Part shown: piece by piece, positions 23,180 to 34,409 of the stretch
Layout: every line of letters begins with the position of its first letter
How positions within the stretch are numbered: the first letter of the stretch is position 1
From: Deroplatys truncata
Taxonomy: Eukaryota; Arthropoda; Insecta; Mantodea; Mantidae
Length of the DNA: 64,000 bases
Reading direction: 5' to 3'
Assembly (NCBI GenBank): GCA_030765065.1
Contig: CM060979.1
Coordinates: 108,364,350 to 108,428,349, forward strand
Made by a program: the position numbers and the translations under genes
The notes under the pieces: model-generated
What the model saw: the letters and a program-made list of their open reading frames with translations, nothing else
The model's database searches: none
What the model was told of the DNA's origin: nothing

Positions 23180-25440
23180 ACCATGTCATTGAAGTTGAAC
23201 AGAAGGATGTACTGAATTTCCCAGAACTAAGACACTACAAAATAAAACACAAGAGTTGACAGTGATGGAAGCAATGTCAATTGGCTCAAGATAACCTAGT
23301 TTCAGTATCTAAAAAAAACTAGGAACACATTTATTTTAAATGTAACAACAACATTTCTGAAGAATTTAAAAGAATGGAAATTTCCTGCAGAGCTAAAACG
23401 AGGGTGCATGAATCTTTCACACTTCCTTTGTTTTTCCATGTCCTCGTGATGATTATCCTTTGCAATGTTTTAAGTCAATTAGTAATACAATTATAAGCTG
23501 CATAATTTATGAAGCGCTTAAAACGCTTACAAATCTCTAATACATGTTTAAGAATATTGAACTGAGTATTTTATATACGAGTGCATTCTACGTTACTGTT
23601 ATTACTACTACAGCAGGCGTAACTACCAGAGCACTAAGATGCTTAAAGTCAAAACAAAGTATCTACTACGCTGCTTAACTTTTTGTTGTGTAGAACTTAA
23701 TGCTAAAGCTGAGAATGTGTGAATATCACGATTATCAGTAACGTGAGCATAGGTGGTACCAGTGTTAGTGTGTCCGCTGTTGCACAATTTGTTTTTCCTT
23801 TATTTCAAAACACGCATTTTGTAGATCCCTCGCGATCCCTGATATAGGAAAAGAAATTATGAGAATTATGCAAGAAGAACATATGAGTGTGAATACAAAT
23901 TTCATCTGAAGATGCTAGGAATGCCTCAATGCAGTTGGAAATCACTTTCAACGTTACTTATAAGAAGGTTAGTACTGGATTATGGTGCTTGTTACTATCA
24001 CTCGTGAGTAACGCGAGAAACTTAGAACGGATGCCTCTTCCCCAATGTAACGTGGTGCGCGGAACACGCACACGCGCGATCCGCGGTTTCGCAATATAAC
24101 GAACGCTCTGTATATAGCAGTGTGTGTGAAGAAAGTTATGATTTACGCGGTAATATTTCGCTTTTTATAGACATTTACGATACTTACTGTGGCCGCATAT
24201 CCCTCATATTAGAATACAAACAGAATCCGCAGCTCAGCTCGCGCTGTTGAGTTAACTGCTGCCTGCTTCTCACTGTCTATTCCTTTGGCTATCTTGCTCC
24301 CTCTATTGACCTCAGTTGTCCTCTCCGTGCGCTCTCGCCCTCTCTCTCTCTCTCTCTCATTGTGTGTGAAGGGACCTACTGTGTTTTCAGAATTAGTAAT
24401 AAAGCTTTTTATGAGGAGTAAATAAAATCCAAAACATAAGTTAAAGTTTTGATAGTACACAAATTTATGGAACCGTGCTGCTTTTTATGTGTCGGAATTA
24501 TACAGCTTTCTCTGTTAACAAGAAAAGGCACTGAAACAATTCACAGTTATTATGCATCTAACTGGTTTCCTTGTAGGAATTATATGAACGGGCACTTAAC
24601 TGCCTTTTTAAGTATTTATTGTTTCGGAAAGCTATGAATTACAAAAAATTATCGGAAATACTTCGCTTAAAGCTTTATGTAGCCTTTTGGAAAACAAATC
24701 AATGATAAGCGAAATATCTCGATACCTGATACACTTAATTTAAGGAAAGTAGTCAGGATACTAAGTGGTCTGTATTCTTTTCTAAGTTGAGAGTGATCAG
24801 TAGGATGTGGAATAAAACTTCATTTACCAGGTGAGTCAGCTGCGCCTATTTATTTTTGAATTTATGCAAGGTGCTAAGGCACATGGACTTACACCTTTCT
24901 TGAATGTCTTCAAATGGCTGATTTGCCTAACACTTTATAGAGGAGGGATACATAAATCAGTGCATAAGTGTTTTACGGGAAAGAATGCAATGGCTATATA
25001 TGTCGATACTAAAAACATCCCACCCTGACACTGAGAGGTGCATTAGCAATTTTATCCAATTTTACAAACTTTTATTCTTTAGCATACATCCATGCACACC
25101 TTTGAAAAGGCCTCTGAAGGAACAACCTATCATATCCATCAGCTGACAAAACCATTTGGTAACAAAATGGCATATCTACACATTGCGACCAATTGGATTT
25201 AAGCCGTCAGTCAATGTACAGCCTTGTCAAAAGCTGCTAAGTATTAGGTAAATAATTGCTCTTATTTCACAAAATATGGCGTATTTCGGATCATACAGTA
25301 ATTGTAATAACTGATTCAGTTTATTTGTTTGAATTAAAACTACCAAAGCCAGCTCAAAACACTGTATGACGCTGCAAAAAGCGTGTAATATTTGAGGTGG
25401 GGATCTAGTTCCGCGAATACTAATTCGTATAGGAACCTTT
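23180..25440. other. Unassigned DNA with a CpG-richer patch and a CT tract
   Basis: Mostly AT-rich and featureless. Bases 24045-24100 are dense in CpG (for example ACACGCGCGATCCGCGG near 24069) and are followed by GTATATAG at 24111, a promoter-like look without any gene behind it. A (CT)n tract lies at 24340-24358. Confidence 0.3.
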
Positions 25441-25451
25441 GTTTGCAAGGT

Positions 25452-25560
25452 AGCATTGGCCAAATGGTGGTATCAAGGTTGCTTTAACACTGTGCCACTT
25501 TAATTCGGGTTCAAATCCTTCGGATAAATTTCAAACTTTTTATTACCCTTTGTTTTATCT
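25452..25560 (+). mobile_element. Degenerate tRNA-like SINE head
   Basis: A-box-like TTGGCCAAATGGTGG near 25456 and B box GGGTTCAAATCC near 25507 stand at tRNA-like spacing, but the stems do not fold well. Probably an old SINE relic. No copy of its body was recognised elsewhere in the window. Confidence 0.4.
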
Positions 25561-26586
25561 CTTTGGGCCTATAATTTGATATTATGATATAAATAACATT
25601 TTAATAACATTATAAGTGTGCACAAAATAGAATAATCGTCATATTTTCAAACTTTAAGAAGAGGAACCGATAAGTCCAAAACATATACAGGTACACCCAT
25701 ACGTGAATAATGCAGGCAGATTACACCGCGCATGTTACAGCATGCAAGAAGGTCACTCCGGCAAAGTACACAAATGTGCATTGATGAAGGGGGTCGTCAT
25801 TTTGAACATTTACTTCCTTGATGAAATCCACGCTCTTTAATAATTTATTATTCTGTTTACCCGTGAACTTAGCACATTTACATCTCCTTTGTTAATAGAA
25901 GAAGTGAAACATAAGGTTTAAACATGAAACAAAAACTGTTATATTTAATATCGTCGATATGCACCCAAGAGAATGAAAGCTAACTATGTAACACGGTTTA
26001 CAACAGCAGATACGGTACAGATTATTAGGGTAAACATGATACACAATTATTTTATTGTAATTTTATGTCTTTGGCTCACAGGAGAGCCAGTAACAAAAAT
26101 AAATAAATTAGTGCAGTAAAATACAGAAAATAAACACAAGGAGAGAAAAAAAAGAACCAAAGCAATTTTATGTTTGTATCAGATTCGAACCTCAAAAGGT
26201 AACCTTTGCTTCAACACATTCCGGCAGCAAAACCACTCGGCCAGAACCCACGTAGTTTATCCCGCTCTTCGGGAAAGCATTCCTCTATTTCCTTGCAAGC
26301 TTATATCCACGAAACGCCGTCCTTATAATGCTTTCACAACTCTTTGGTTCTCATTCAGGCCTTTATCATTAATGGGGATTGCGTATAGTACCAAATAGAA
26401 GGGCAGAGCAACAATAACAGTTTGTTTGCTAACAGGGCCAATGTGTTAAAATTAGACTATAAACTGCGGTTTGCATAGATACGAACACCTAGCGGCCGCT
26501 GACTCACCTAGTATATAGAGATACAAGTAGCTTTCACACGTATAAGGTAAGCACACCAGCTGGACAATCCCGATCTGCAAGCTTTT
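25561..26586. other. Unassigned DNA
   Basis: No motif-bearing ORF. Bases 26170-26400 are less AT-rich and contain an open frame without recognisable similarity. Confidence 0.3.
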
Positions 26587-27975
26587 CACATATGCCACTC
26601 TGGCACGCACCACGTCTCTAGCGAGATACTGTTTGGAAATTTCAATTCACATGTGTCACTCTGACACGCACCACGGCTCTAGCGAAATATTGTTTAGAAA
26701 TTTGAATTCACATATGTCACTATGACACGCACCACGGCTCTAGTGAGATATTGTTTAGAAATTTGAATTCGAATGTGTCACTCTGACCCCACCACGGCTC
26801 TAGCGAGATATTGTTTAGAAATTTGAATTCACATATGTCACTCTGACTCGCACCACGGCTCTATCGAGATATTGTTTAGAAATTTGAATTCACATGTGTC
26901 ACTATGACACCCACCACGGCTCTAGCGAGATATTGTTTAGAAATTTCAATTCACATGTGTCACTCTGACAGGCACCACGGCTCCAGCGAGATATTATTTA
27001 GAAATTTTAATTAACATGTGTCACTCTGACACGCACTATGGCTCTATCGAGATATTGTTTAGAAATTTCAATTCACATATGTCACTCAGACACGCACCAC
27101 ACCTCTAGTGAGATACTGTTTTGAAATTTGAATTCAAAAATGCCACGCTGTCACGCATCAGGGCTCTAGCGAGATATCGTGGCTACAAATAGGAATTCCC
27201 ATAAATCACTCTGGCAGGCACCAGGGCTCTAGGGAGATATCGTAGTTAGAATTTTGAACTCACATATGTCACTCTGGCACGCACCACAGCTCTAGATATC
27301 GCGGTTAGAAATTTGAATTCACAAATATCACTCTAGCAGGCACCAGGGTTCTAGCAGATATCGTGGTTAGAAATTTGAATTCACATATGTCACTCTGGCA
27401 CGCACCACAGCTCTAGCGAGATATTGTTTAGAAATTTCAATTCACATATGTCACTCTGACACGCACCATGGCTCTAGCGAGATATTGTTTAGAAATTTGA
27501 ATTCACATATGTCGCTCTGACACGCACCACGGCTCCAGCGAGATATCGTATTTAGAAATTTGAATTCACATATGTCACTCTGACACGCACCACGGCTCTA
27601 GCGAGATATTGTTTAGAAATTTCAATTCACATATGTCACTTTGACACTTACCACGGCTCTAGCGAGATACTGTTTGGAAATTTGAATTCACAAATGTCAC
27701 GCTGTCACGCATCACGGCTCTAGCGAGATATCGTGGTTAGAAATTGCAATTCCCATATATCACTCTGGCACGCACCACAGCTCTAGTGAGATATCGTCGT
27801 TAGAAGTTTCAATTCACATATATCACTCTAGCAGGCACCAGGGCTCTAGCGATATATCGTGGTTAGAAATTTGAATTCACATATGTTACACTGGCACGCA
27901 CCTTGATTCTAGCGGGATAACGTGGTTAAAAATTTGAATTCACATATGCCACTCTGGTACGCACCTCGACTGTAG
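26587..27975. repeat. Minisatellite, 61-bp unit, about 23 copies
   Basis: The unit reads approximately CACATATGTCACTCTGACAC, then GCACCACGGCTCTAGCGAGA, then TATTGTTTAGAAATTTGAATT. Most units are 61 bp; a longer variant has ATATCGTGGTTAGAAATTTG. Nearly every unit carries GAATTC or AATTC at its junction. A 554-bp higher-order period is visible: the distinctive variant CACGCTGTCACGCATCA occurs near 27143 and again near 27698, each preceded by a unit with GATACTGTTTxGAAATTTG. Divergence between units shows the array is not newly amplified. Confidence 0.95.
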
Positions 27976-28535
27976 CTATTAGCTATATTGGACGTTCATA
28001 CTATCACACTAACACGGAAGATCTTCTTGTAGACTTTATGCAAGGTATACAGTTACGAGCATCTTTATCACTGACCTTATTGGTGATAGATAATGTGTAT
28101 TTGAAACAAAGCGGACATAGCATCATGGAAAAGTATAAACACTTCACGACCATTCACGACCACTGTGTTTACACGTTCATCTTCACCACACACCAATGCG
28201 TTGCACGGATCATTGTATCACGGACATTTCGAAAAGTCCGCCCATGTTTTTCAGTAATTATTTCACACTTTCGCTGTGCATATATCTGCCTAACTTTAAA
28301 GATTGGTGAACTGAACTGCGATACATATAGAATGTGATTGCATTGTATAACCCTTATTACGTAGGTTTTGCGTTGCTTTAATGACTAAGACTTTATTGTT
28401 TGTGAACAGTTCTTCCAGTCTTCGGATCTTCCAGTCATACTGTCTAAAATAAACTTGTGTTACATTCGTATAAGTTTCTCTACCAACTATCGCTTGTTAG
28501 TGGGTATACAAATTATTCTTATGAAAGTTTATTTT
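27976..28535. other. Unassigned DNA after the minisatellite
   Basis: An open frame at 28038-28337 (99 codons) has no recognised motif and sits in ordinary-composition DNA; it is not supported as a gene. Confidence 0.3.
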
Positions 28536-28539
28536 CAGA

Positions 28540-29141
28540 TCACTTGAATCATAATAAACCTTTTCAGAAATATCTGAATTACATTTTGTTATAGATACAA
28601 AGGGATTAGCGATAGTCAAATGCTTTAGAAGTGGACGCTATACCTGGCCTTAAAATTTCATACTCTTTCCATGACATCGCGTGAAACAACTGAAAACCAA
28701 CCGGATTTTAAAAGAATGGCTAACATTCAACAATTAGAACCATTAATAATAACTATATCTCAGAAGTGGCTGATGGCATAAAAAGTTATTGAATCAAATG
28801 GTAAGTTTGAAAGCGATCTGCATTTATTGTATAGACGTTTTCGTCTATCACTTAACGTTTAGCAGATGTAAAAGATTAAAAAACCCTTCCGAATGAAGCG
28901 GACTTCATAGGCTACTAGTAGAAAATTCGAGATATAAATTTTATTTGACTGTAAATTTCTTTAATATATGGTATTTAAATCAACATAATTAGAGCCATTT
29001 TAGGAAATAAAACATTTCGAACAATTTTTCATGTAAAGGAAGATTTTCGTGTCGCATCTTTATAAGGTGCTGAACTTCAACAGTAAGTTTGGTATTTATC
29101 AGATTTTTCGTTTTGAGGTTATCTGTTCACAGACACACACA

Positions 29142-29185
<44 letters not shown>

Positions 29186-29347
29186 TACTCACACACAGAT
29201 TCACACAAAAGACCTTTTTCTAAAAATGCTTTTGGGGGGAGGGTTCAGGGTCCTGAAAACTTATATTTCCGTTGAAATCTCGATACATGGAATTTCTGGA
29301 TGAATACGATACCTCCACCACTTACTATATGCAGTAGGGAAGGTAAA
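28540..29347 (+). mobile_element. RptX, diverged long copy
   Basis: It aligns by eye to the RptX reference over most of its length: the segments TGAAGCGGACTTCATAGGCT, CTGTTCACAGACACACAC and CTTACTATATGCAGTAGGGA correspond in order. It ends in GGTAAAAA like the other copies. It is clearly older than the 22.3 kb copy. It stops exactly where a minus-strand DDE transposase fragment begins. Confidence 0.65.
29131..29180. repeat. (CA)n microsatellite inside RptX
   Basis: About 25 CA units, interrupted once near its left end by AGACAC, at the same internal position as in the 22.3 kb copy. Confidence 0.9.
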
Positions 29348-29348
29348 A

Positions 29349-29583
29349 ATGTACATCTTAGAGGTTGCAGGAATCTTGTTTTCGGAGAAATGATTTGAGT
29401 CACAATTCCTTTGTTGGGTAACATCCTTGTTATTTCCTCATAATTAAATATGGCATCATCAGTCAGTCCACTCCAAGAATCCAAAAGGAGCAGTGTATCG
29501 TTTGTATCATCAGAAGATCCGTGCCTAATCTGTGTGCTTTCCATGTTAGCGCAATACTGGAATAAGTGCAAGTTTCGAATCAC
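29349..29583 (-). pseudogene. DDE transposase fragment, pogo/Tigger-like
   Basis: The minus-strand frame contains DTLLLLDSWSGLTDDAIF (near 29495-29440), then NKGIVTQIISPKTRFLQPL (down to about 29360). The pattern LLLDxWxG...IPPxTT...QPLD is the DDE_1-type core of pogo/Tigger (CENP-B-like) transposases. In the family an Asp follows QPL; here the text departs at that point and the RptX copy begins a few bases later. Both ends are missing, so it is inactive. The superfamily is inferred from these two boxes only. Confidence 0.55.
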
Positions 29584-29589
29584 ATTCTC

Positions 29590-30590
29590 TCGCGACAGAC
29601 GAAAAGGCTAGCGTAGTGAATTTTACCTGCCTTTTATCTATCAAAAATCTCCTACATATATCCGATTTCAAAAGAAATTGGGCTGGTCTAGACAAGACAG
29701 TTCCATGTTAGGGAAGTTAAAGTGGTCAAGAGAGGCAGAGTTGTGATGATAATGGTGATGATAGTGTGAGTTTTTAATTAGTGATGCATGTGAAGTTAAT
29801 TTAATTTCTATAATGTGTCACATCGTTAAAATATATCGAAACAATTGTATAATCTGAATACTTATATCTAGCGATAAATAAGGTTTAAATAAACCTGGTT
29901 ATTATACGAACTTTTTCGTTAATTCATTCTAGAAAACAGAGTTTTCTTTACGTCAAAACTAAAGCAATCCCAAAGTTGAAAAGAACTCAGGTAAATCAAG
30001 TTTATTAAGAGGATAAACCAAGGATCTTCCCGCGAGGCACATGATTCATGGACCGTAACAGAGAGGAAACTAAGGCAACAAAAAGCAGAGATTTTAACAT
30101 CATCAGCCTCGGCGAAGATATATGAAAACATAAATTTATTGGTTTAATTATACAGATAAAGCTGTGGAAAAGAAACTGGAAAGAGAGGATTACAGGGGTG
30201 AACGGGAAGAAGCACCTTGGAGATCTCGGGAATAAAATATTACAAAAAAGGTCATAGTGGATGTTTTTTAACGAGAGAAATAATAAATTGTGAACCGTTA
30301 ATTCTGGAATATCGCATACACAAGCTTAAGTAAATAGGGTTGGTAAAAGTAGTCATAATGAATAGGTTTTCGCTGTCTACATGAGGACGGGAGAAACCTG
30401 AGCGACACTTCAGAATGGGCTTTTTTTTAAGACTCCAAATACCAAAACTCGGCTGCCTATTTTAGCTAGAAAGTCCCGAGACAGACAGGGTATACAACCT
30501 CGCACACTGCGACTTTCATGAGATCTATTGTGACTACAACCCTCCAGAAGGAAGGGATGATTTAAAGTATCCACAGAAGGCTACATGCCA
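29590..30590. other. Unassigned DNA
   Basis: Bases 29730-29770 hold a GATGAT-rich tract like a LINE 3' tail. The rest, including 30400-30590, could not be assigned. Confidence 0.3.
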
Positions 30591-30599
30591 TAGAGACGC

Positions 30600-30880
30600 G
30601 CGGAAGTGCCTATTAGTTCCTGGCTGGAAGGCACCGCCTCACGCCCTGAATGAAACACACCTGAAAGATAAAAAGGAAAGGGAAGTTATGGAAAGAAAAC
30701 GAAAATGGAAAGAAAATGAAAAACCATCCTGGAATTCGCCTACCTACCTGGGAAAACCACGAAATACCTATGGTTAGATTAGGGGTCAACGGGAATCAAA
30801 GCCAGGACCTTCCACAACGAACCTCACACGTTACCCCGGAGACCTCTGGCTCGGTTTCTCGAGACCGATACTGTTGTATC
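30600..30880 (-). mobile_element. SINE-D-like copy
   Basis: On the minus strand the head contains GGGGTAACGTGTGAGG (near 30840-30825) and GGAAGGTCCTGG, followed by TTTCGTGGTTTTCCCAGG near 30770-30750 and a pyrimidine-rich stretch. The same order is seen at 60553-60730, including GTAACGTGTGAGG and TTTTTCGTGGTTTTGCCAG. The tRNA-like start is degenerate. Confidence 0.6.
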
Positions 30881-31021
30881 GCTGGACAAGATACCAGTAC
30901 GTGGCTGCTAGACATGTAAGCGGAAACTTCATACTCTGATCCGAATGCATATGTCCGCTTTCAGGGTCATAAGTAGTCTAGCTGAAAACTACAGTCTATT
31001 TTGTAAGTAGCACATTTGCTT

Positions 31022-31150
31022 TCTTACTACTTATCTATAGCAAATAGAGAAGGTACCATTCCACACAAAAATTCTATATCGCGCATTACCAGTAAAATAC
31101 ATTTTGAGGATCCTGAATAAAAAGGGACCTTTTAGAAAAAGATTATTTTT
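31022..31150 (-). mobile_element. RptX end fragment
   Basis: Contains AAATTCTATATCGCGCATTA and AAATACATTTTGAGGATCCT, the reverse complement of the RptX 3' part (ATCTCGATATCGAATTT and CTCAAAACATACATTT). Truncated. Confidence 0.5.
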
Positions 31151-31604
31151 CTAGAAAGGAAAGAATTAACCAAGTATTCAGAGCATTTTCTGGACATACT
31201 GGGATTTTAAATCTACTTATATTTCATATCTACATTGTATGGTTCTTTATTCCCTTGTGGCACTATCAGAATTTTGAAAACAATTCTGAGGAGCTGCATT
31301 TACATGCTTTCTCTACTCATTCTTTTGCAAACTATTCTTACCAAGGCTTATTCCTCTACCTATCGCTTTCTAATTGAGGTAAACCTTCATCACACTTATT
31401 TGTTGGTATCAAGAGGACACACAAGACTAAACCGATAATATTTTAGAGCTGGTTCATTATGCGATGACTTTGAAATGACATGCTCCGTGAGACCACGAAA
31501 AAAACCGAATAGCGACTTACCACTTGAAAATATCATAAATATTTGAACATTCAAACCAACGACAGCGAGTACCTTGGAAAAGCTTAACGCCACACAAATT
31601 TCTA

Positions 31605-31910
31605 TTTGACATAAATAATTGTGTGCTTTAACAAGATCTACATTTCTGTATGCTAGGATTAATTTTACGTTTTACTACTTATACAGAAGTCATTTAAAAT
31701 GAAGAGAACTTCACAGGCTATTCACAGAAAATTCAAGGTATATATAGTTTACTTGTTTTAAAAATATCTCAAAATCTTTATAACAATTTTTGAGAAAATC
31801 AAAATTAACGACTACTAGGTAAAGGTTAGTTTGGGATAGGGGAATTTTCTTTAAAATCGTCGTATTGCAGACACACGCATATACACACAGGCACTCACAC
31901 ACGGACCTGC
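31605..31910 (+). mobile_element. RptX fragment, 3' truncated
   Basis: Segments AAATGAAGAGAACTTCACAG and GGGATAGGGGAATTTTCTTT follow the RptX order. The fragment breaks off inside the CA-rich part and abuts an opposite-strand RptX copy at 31911. Confidence 0.6.
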
Positions 31911-32750
31911 TACTTTCTCTACTACATATAGTTAGTAGGGGAAGTATTGTATTCCACCCAAAAATTCGATACCGAGATTTCGCCGTAAATACATGTTTTG
32001 AGACCCCCTGAATCCAAAAAAAGCATTTTTGGAAACATGTCCGTGTGTGTGTGTCTGTGAACAGCATAACTCAGAAACGAACAGTCGGATAAACATCAAA
32101 CTTGGTATTTAGGTTCAGTATCTTCCAGAGATGCGACACGAAGGTTTTCAAGAAAATACCCCTATCCCAGATTACCCTTTACATGGAACATTTTTCGAAA
32201 ATTTTAATTTTCTCAAAAATGGCTCTAACGATTTTGATTAAAATATCATATGTTTAAGATGTTTTTATGACAAATGAAATGTATATCTCGAATTATCTGG
32301 GAATGTCTCCAAAAGTTTTCTTCATTGTGAACGACTTTTGCATAACTGGAAAACCATAAGAGAAAGACAAAATCTTACTACACAAAAAATGTAGATCGCG
32401 TTAAAATACGCAATTTATGTCATATATATTTTTTTGTTGAGTGAACCATTTCGAGATATTGCTTGTTATTCCCTTAAATTTTCCAATACTTATACTTTAT
32501 CTCAAATTCGTTATTCATTTTTTTTATGTTCTGGACATGCAAAGAGAATGGAATGCGCCACATAGCAACCAGCGTTAAAATATTTGACTGTCACTTAAAA
32601 CCTACAATATTCCCTTTGCATCTACAAGAAAATTAGCAATAAGATTAACATTTCGATTAACATGAAGCATATGGAGAATAAGCGTTTGTAAAAATTGTTT
32701 GTACAAGAGTAGAGAAAGTCATGTGAGTGTAACGCATCAGATTTTTTTAA
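31911..32750 (-). mobile_element. RptX copy 2, near full length
   Basis: Reverse orientation, about 840 bp. It starts TACTTTCTCTACTACATATA and ends CACATCAG-like text (AACGCATCAGATTTTTTT). It matches the reference copy closely throughout, for example AAACATGTCCGTGTGTGTG, CAGCATAACTCAGAAACGAA and GGTTTTCAAGAAAAT. The subterminal inverted repeat is perfect over 12 bp: ACTTTCTCTACT at 31912-31923 and AGTAGAGAAAGT at 32708-32719. Confidence 0.85.
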
Positions 32751-33010
32751 AATGCTTTTGAGAAGTTCAGGGGGCTGCAAAACATGTATTTTCGCTGAAA
32801 TCTCGACATCGAATTTTTGGGTGAAATGCTTTACTTCCTCTACTTACTATAAGTAGGTTCTGTAGAGAAAGTAAAAGGGGTTTTTCCTCCTTGATTTATT
32901 TTATTTATTTATTTTTATTCGGGTGACCTGAAAGCATGTATCTCCATTAAAGTTTCGATATGGGATTTTTTGATAAAATGCAATACGCCCGCTACTTACT
33001 ACTTCCTGAG
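32751..33010 (+). mobile_element. Two RptX 3'-end fragments in tandem
   Basis: Bases 32751-32877 repeat the RptX 3' part (GCAAAACATGTATTTTCGCT to GTAGAGAAAGTAAAA). Bases 32920-33010 repeat it again in more diverged form (GACCTGAAAGCATGTATCTC). They are joined head to end with the preceding inverted copy, forming a clustered array of the same element. Confidence 0.6.
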
Positions 33011-33134
33011 AAATTTTGTGTAGATACAATAGTTGTTCTAGCTACTATATGCAAGTGATAAGAAATTATTTATATTTGCTTTATCTAAGTAAGTCTATAT
33101 TTTAATGAAATTGCAGGCTTCCACGGTCGTTGGC

Positions 33135-33197
33135 CATAATAACTTGATTGTCTTCCGGTGAAGACCGCCTTCACCGGAAGACAATCAAGTTATTATG
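33135..33197. repeat. Perfect 29-bp palindromic hairpin, 5-nt loop
   Basis: Arm 33135-33163 is the exact reverse complement of 33169-33197; the loop is ACCGC. The stem includes ATTGTCTTCCGGTGAAG, which is GC-richer than its surroundings. Perfect arms of this length imply recent origin or active maintenance. No flanking gene explains it. Confidence 0.95.
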
Positions 33198-33454
33198 TAT
33201 ATTATATACTTTCCGTAATAATGGTATTTTCTTTCCTCCCCTCTTCTGCTTCTTCCATACGAAGTTACAATTGGATATATTCCGTTTTTATTTGAATTTC
33301 ATCTTCCATCCTTAATGTGGTATGATCAGGGAACGGAGGAGATGCCTCGTAAACGCGGATCTTTCGTGCTTACCAGGAGGAACGGATGAGGTGAAGCAAC
33401 CGCAGGAGGATATAGGCAGCAGGCAGACCGCCGACAGAGGTTCCTAATAATATG

Positions 33455-33606
33455 TTGCCATGCTAGCTCAGTGGTTAGAGCAACCGGATGGAGACCGGGA
33501 GATCCATGGTTCAAATCCCGGCTATGGCATTGGATTTTTCAGTCATCTGATTCTACCTTTCCAACTCTGTCCAAAACACGGCTTGTGTTAAAAAACAATT
33601 AATTCC
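33455..33606 (+). mobile_element. SINE-B, copy 1
   Basis: About 150 bp. The head is tRNA-like: GCCATGCTAGCTCAGTGGTTA near 33457 (A box) and GGTTCAAATCCCGGCTATGG (B box and 3' acceptor side) near 33508. The tail runs to AACAATTAATTCCATT. The acceptor ends can pair (GCCAT with ATGGC), so the tRNA ancestor is recent, but the T-arm does not pair properly. A near-identical copy is at 36951-37108. Confidence 0.8.
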
Positions 33607-33744
33607 ATTAATAATAACAAGTTTGATGAATCGGCCTCACCGGTGGGCTTCTCATAGAAGGCTTCCCTCTGGCGGATGTGGGGAGAATTAGACCCATTTG
33701 TGACCCCATATGGCAGGACCGAGAAAAGCTTTTCAACGCTATCT

Positions 33745-33950
33745 GTCAGACACCAACTGACATTATACAGCCCTTAAGCCTACCTGAAACATGAAATGGG
33801 AAGCGGAATGTTAGGAAATGAGGGAAAGGAAATTCGTGATAGAAGAGGAAGAGGAACCACCGCATTCTCTTAGTTAACCACGGAAAAACCACGGTCAGAG
33901 TAGCTGGCTCCAAGAATCGAACCCAGATCCTCCCGAATGGTGCTGCATCT
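33745..33950 (-). mobile_element. SINE-D-like copy
   Basis: On the minus strand a head with GGGAGGATCTGGGTTCGATT (B box, near 33935-33915) is followed by GTGGTTTTTCCGTGGTTAAC near 33895-33875 and GGTGGTTCCTCTTCC near 33860. This is the same order as the copies at 60.5 and 61.1 kb. It joins directly to RptX sequence at about 33950. Confidence 0.65.
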
Positions 33951-34409
33951 AGCAACCAGCTATTAAGAGCTATGTATGTGCTTAAAGGTTACTGTATTTC
34001 TATATTGCCCTTGTAAATATATATTCCCCTACATCTACAAGAAAATTAGCAATAAGATAGAGTCTGCAAATGTTTATCTGGAATAACATGACGTAGATGG
34101 AGAATAAGCGTTTGTAAAAATAGTTTGTACAAGAGTAGAGAAAGTCATGTCAGTGTAACACATCAGATTTTTTTGTCCTGGTAATGCAAAGATAATGGAA
34201 TACTCCACATAGCAACCAGGTCTTAGAATATTTGACTATCGCTTAAAGCCTACCAATTTCCCTTGCATCCACAAGAAAATTAGCTATAAGATTAACATCT
34301 GGATATCTCGATTAACGTGAAGAACATGGAGAATAAGCGTTTGTAAAAATAGTTTGTATAAGAGTAGAGAAAGACATGTGAGTGTAACACATCAGATTTT
34401 TTTAAATTT
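33951..34409 (-). mobile_element. RptX terminal part duplicated in tandem
   Basis: Two consecutive partial copies of the same RptX end, each closing with GTAACACATCAGATTTTTTT (ends near 34174 and 34409). The first corresponds to 49230-49460 and the second more closely to 32560-32750, so they are two subtypes side by side rather than one fresh duplication. Confidence 0.75.

Noticed and set aside
22854-23215. Frames with Thr-His repeats
   Set aside because: They translate the (CA)n tract inside RptX.
24045-24120. CpG-rich patch with GTATATAG as a promoter
   Set aside because: No ORF, exon-like frame or conserved start follows; it was left as a remark only.
26587-27975. Regular repeats that could suggest a CRISPR array
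   Set aside because: The repeat fills the whole period, there are no unique spacers, and all context is eukaryotic; it is a minisatellite.
28038-28337. 99-codon frame as a host gene
   Set aside because: No motif, no splice or promoter support, and length within chance expectation for a 64-kb window.
33457-33530. Possible tRNA gene
   Set aside because: The A and B boxes are good, but the T-arm and anticodon arm do not pair properly and the same sequence with a shared tail recurs at 36.95 kb; it is a SINE head.
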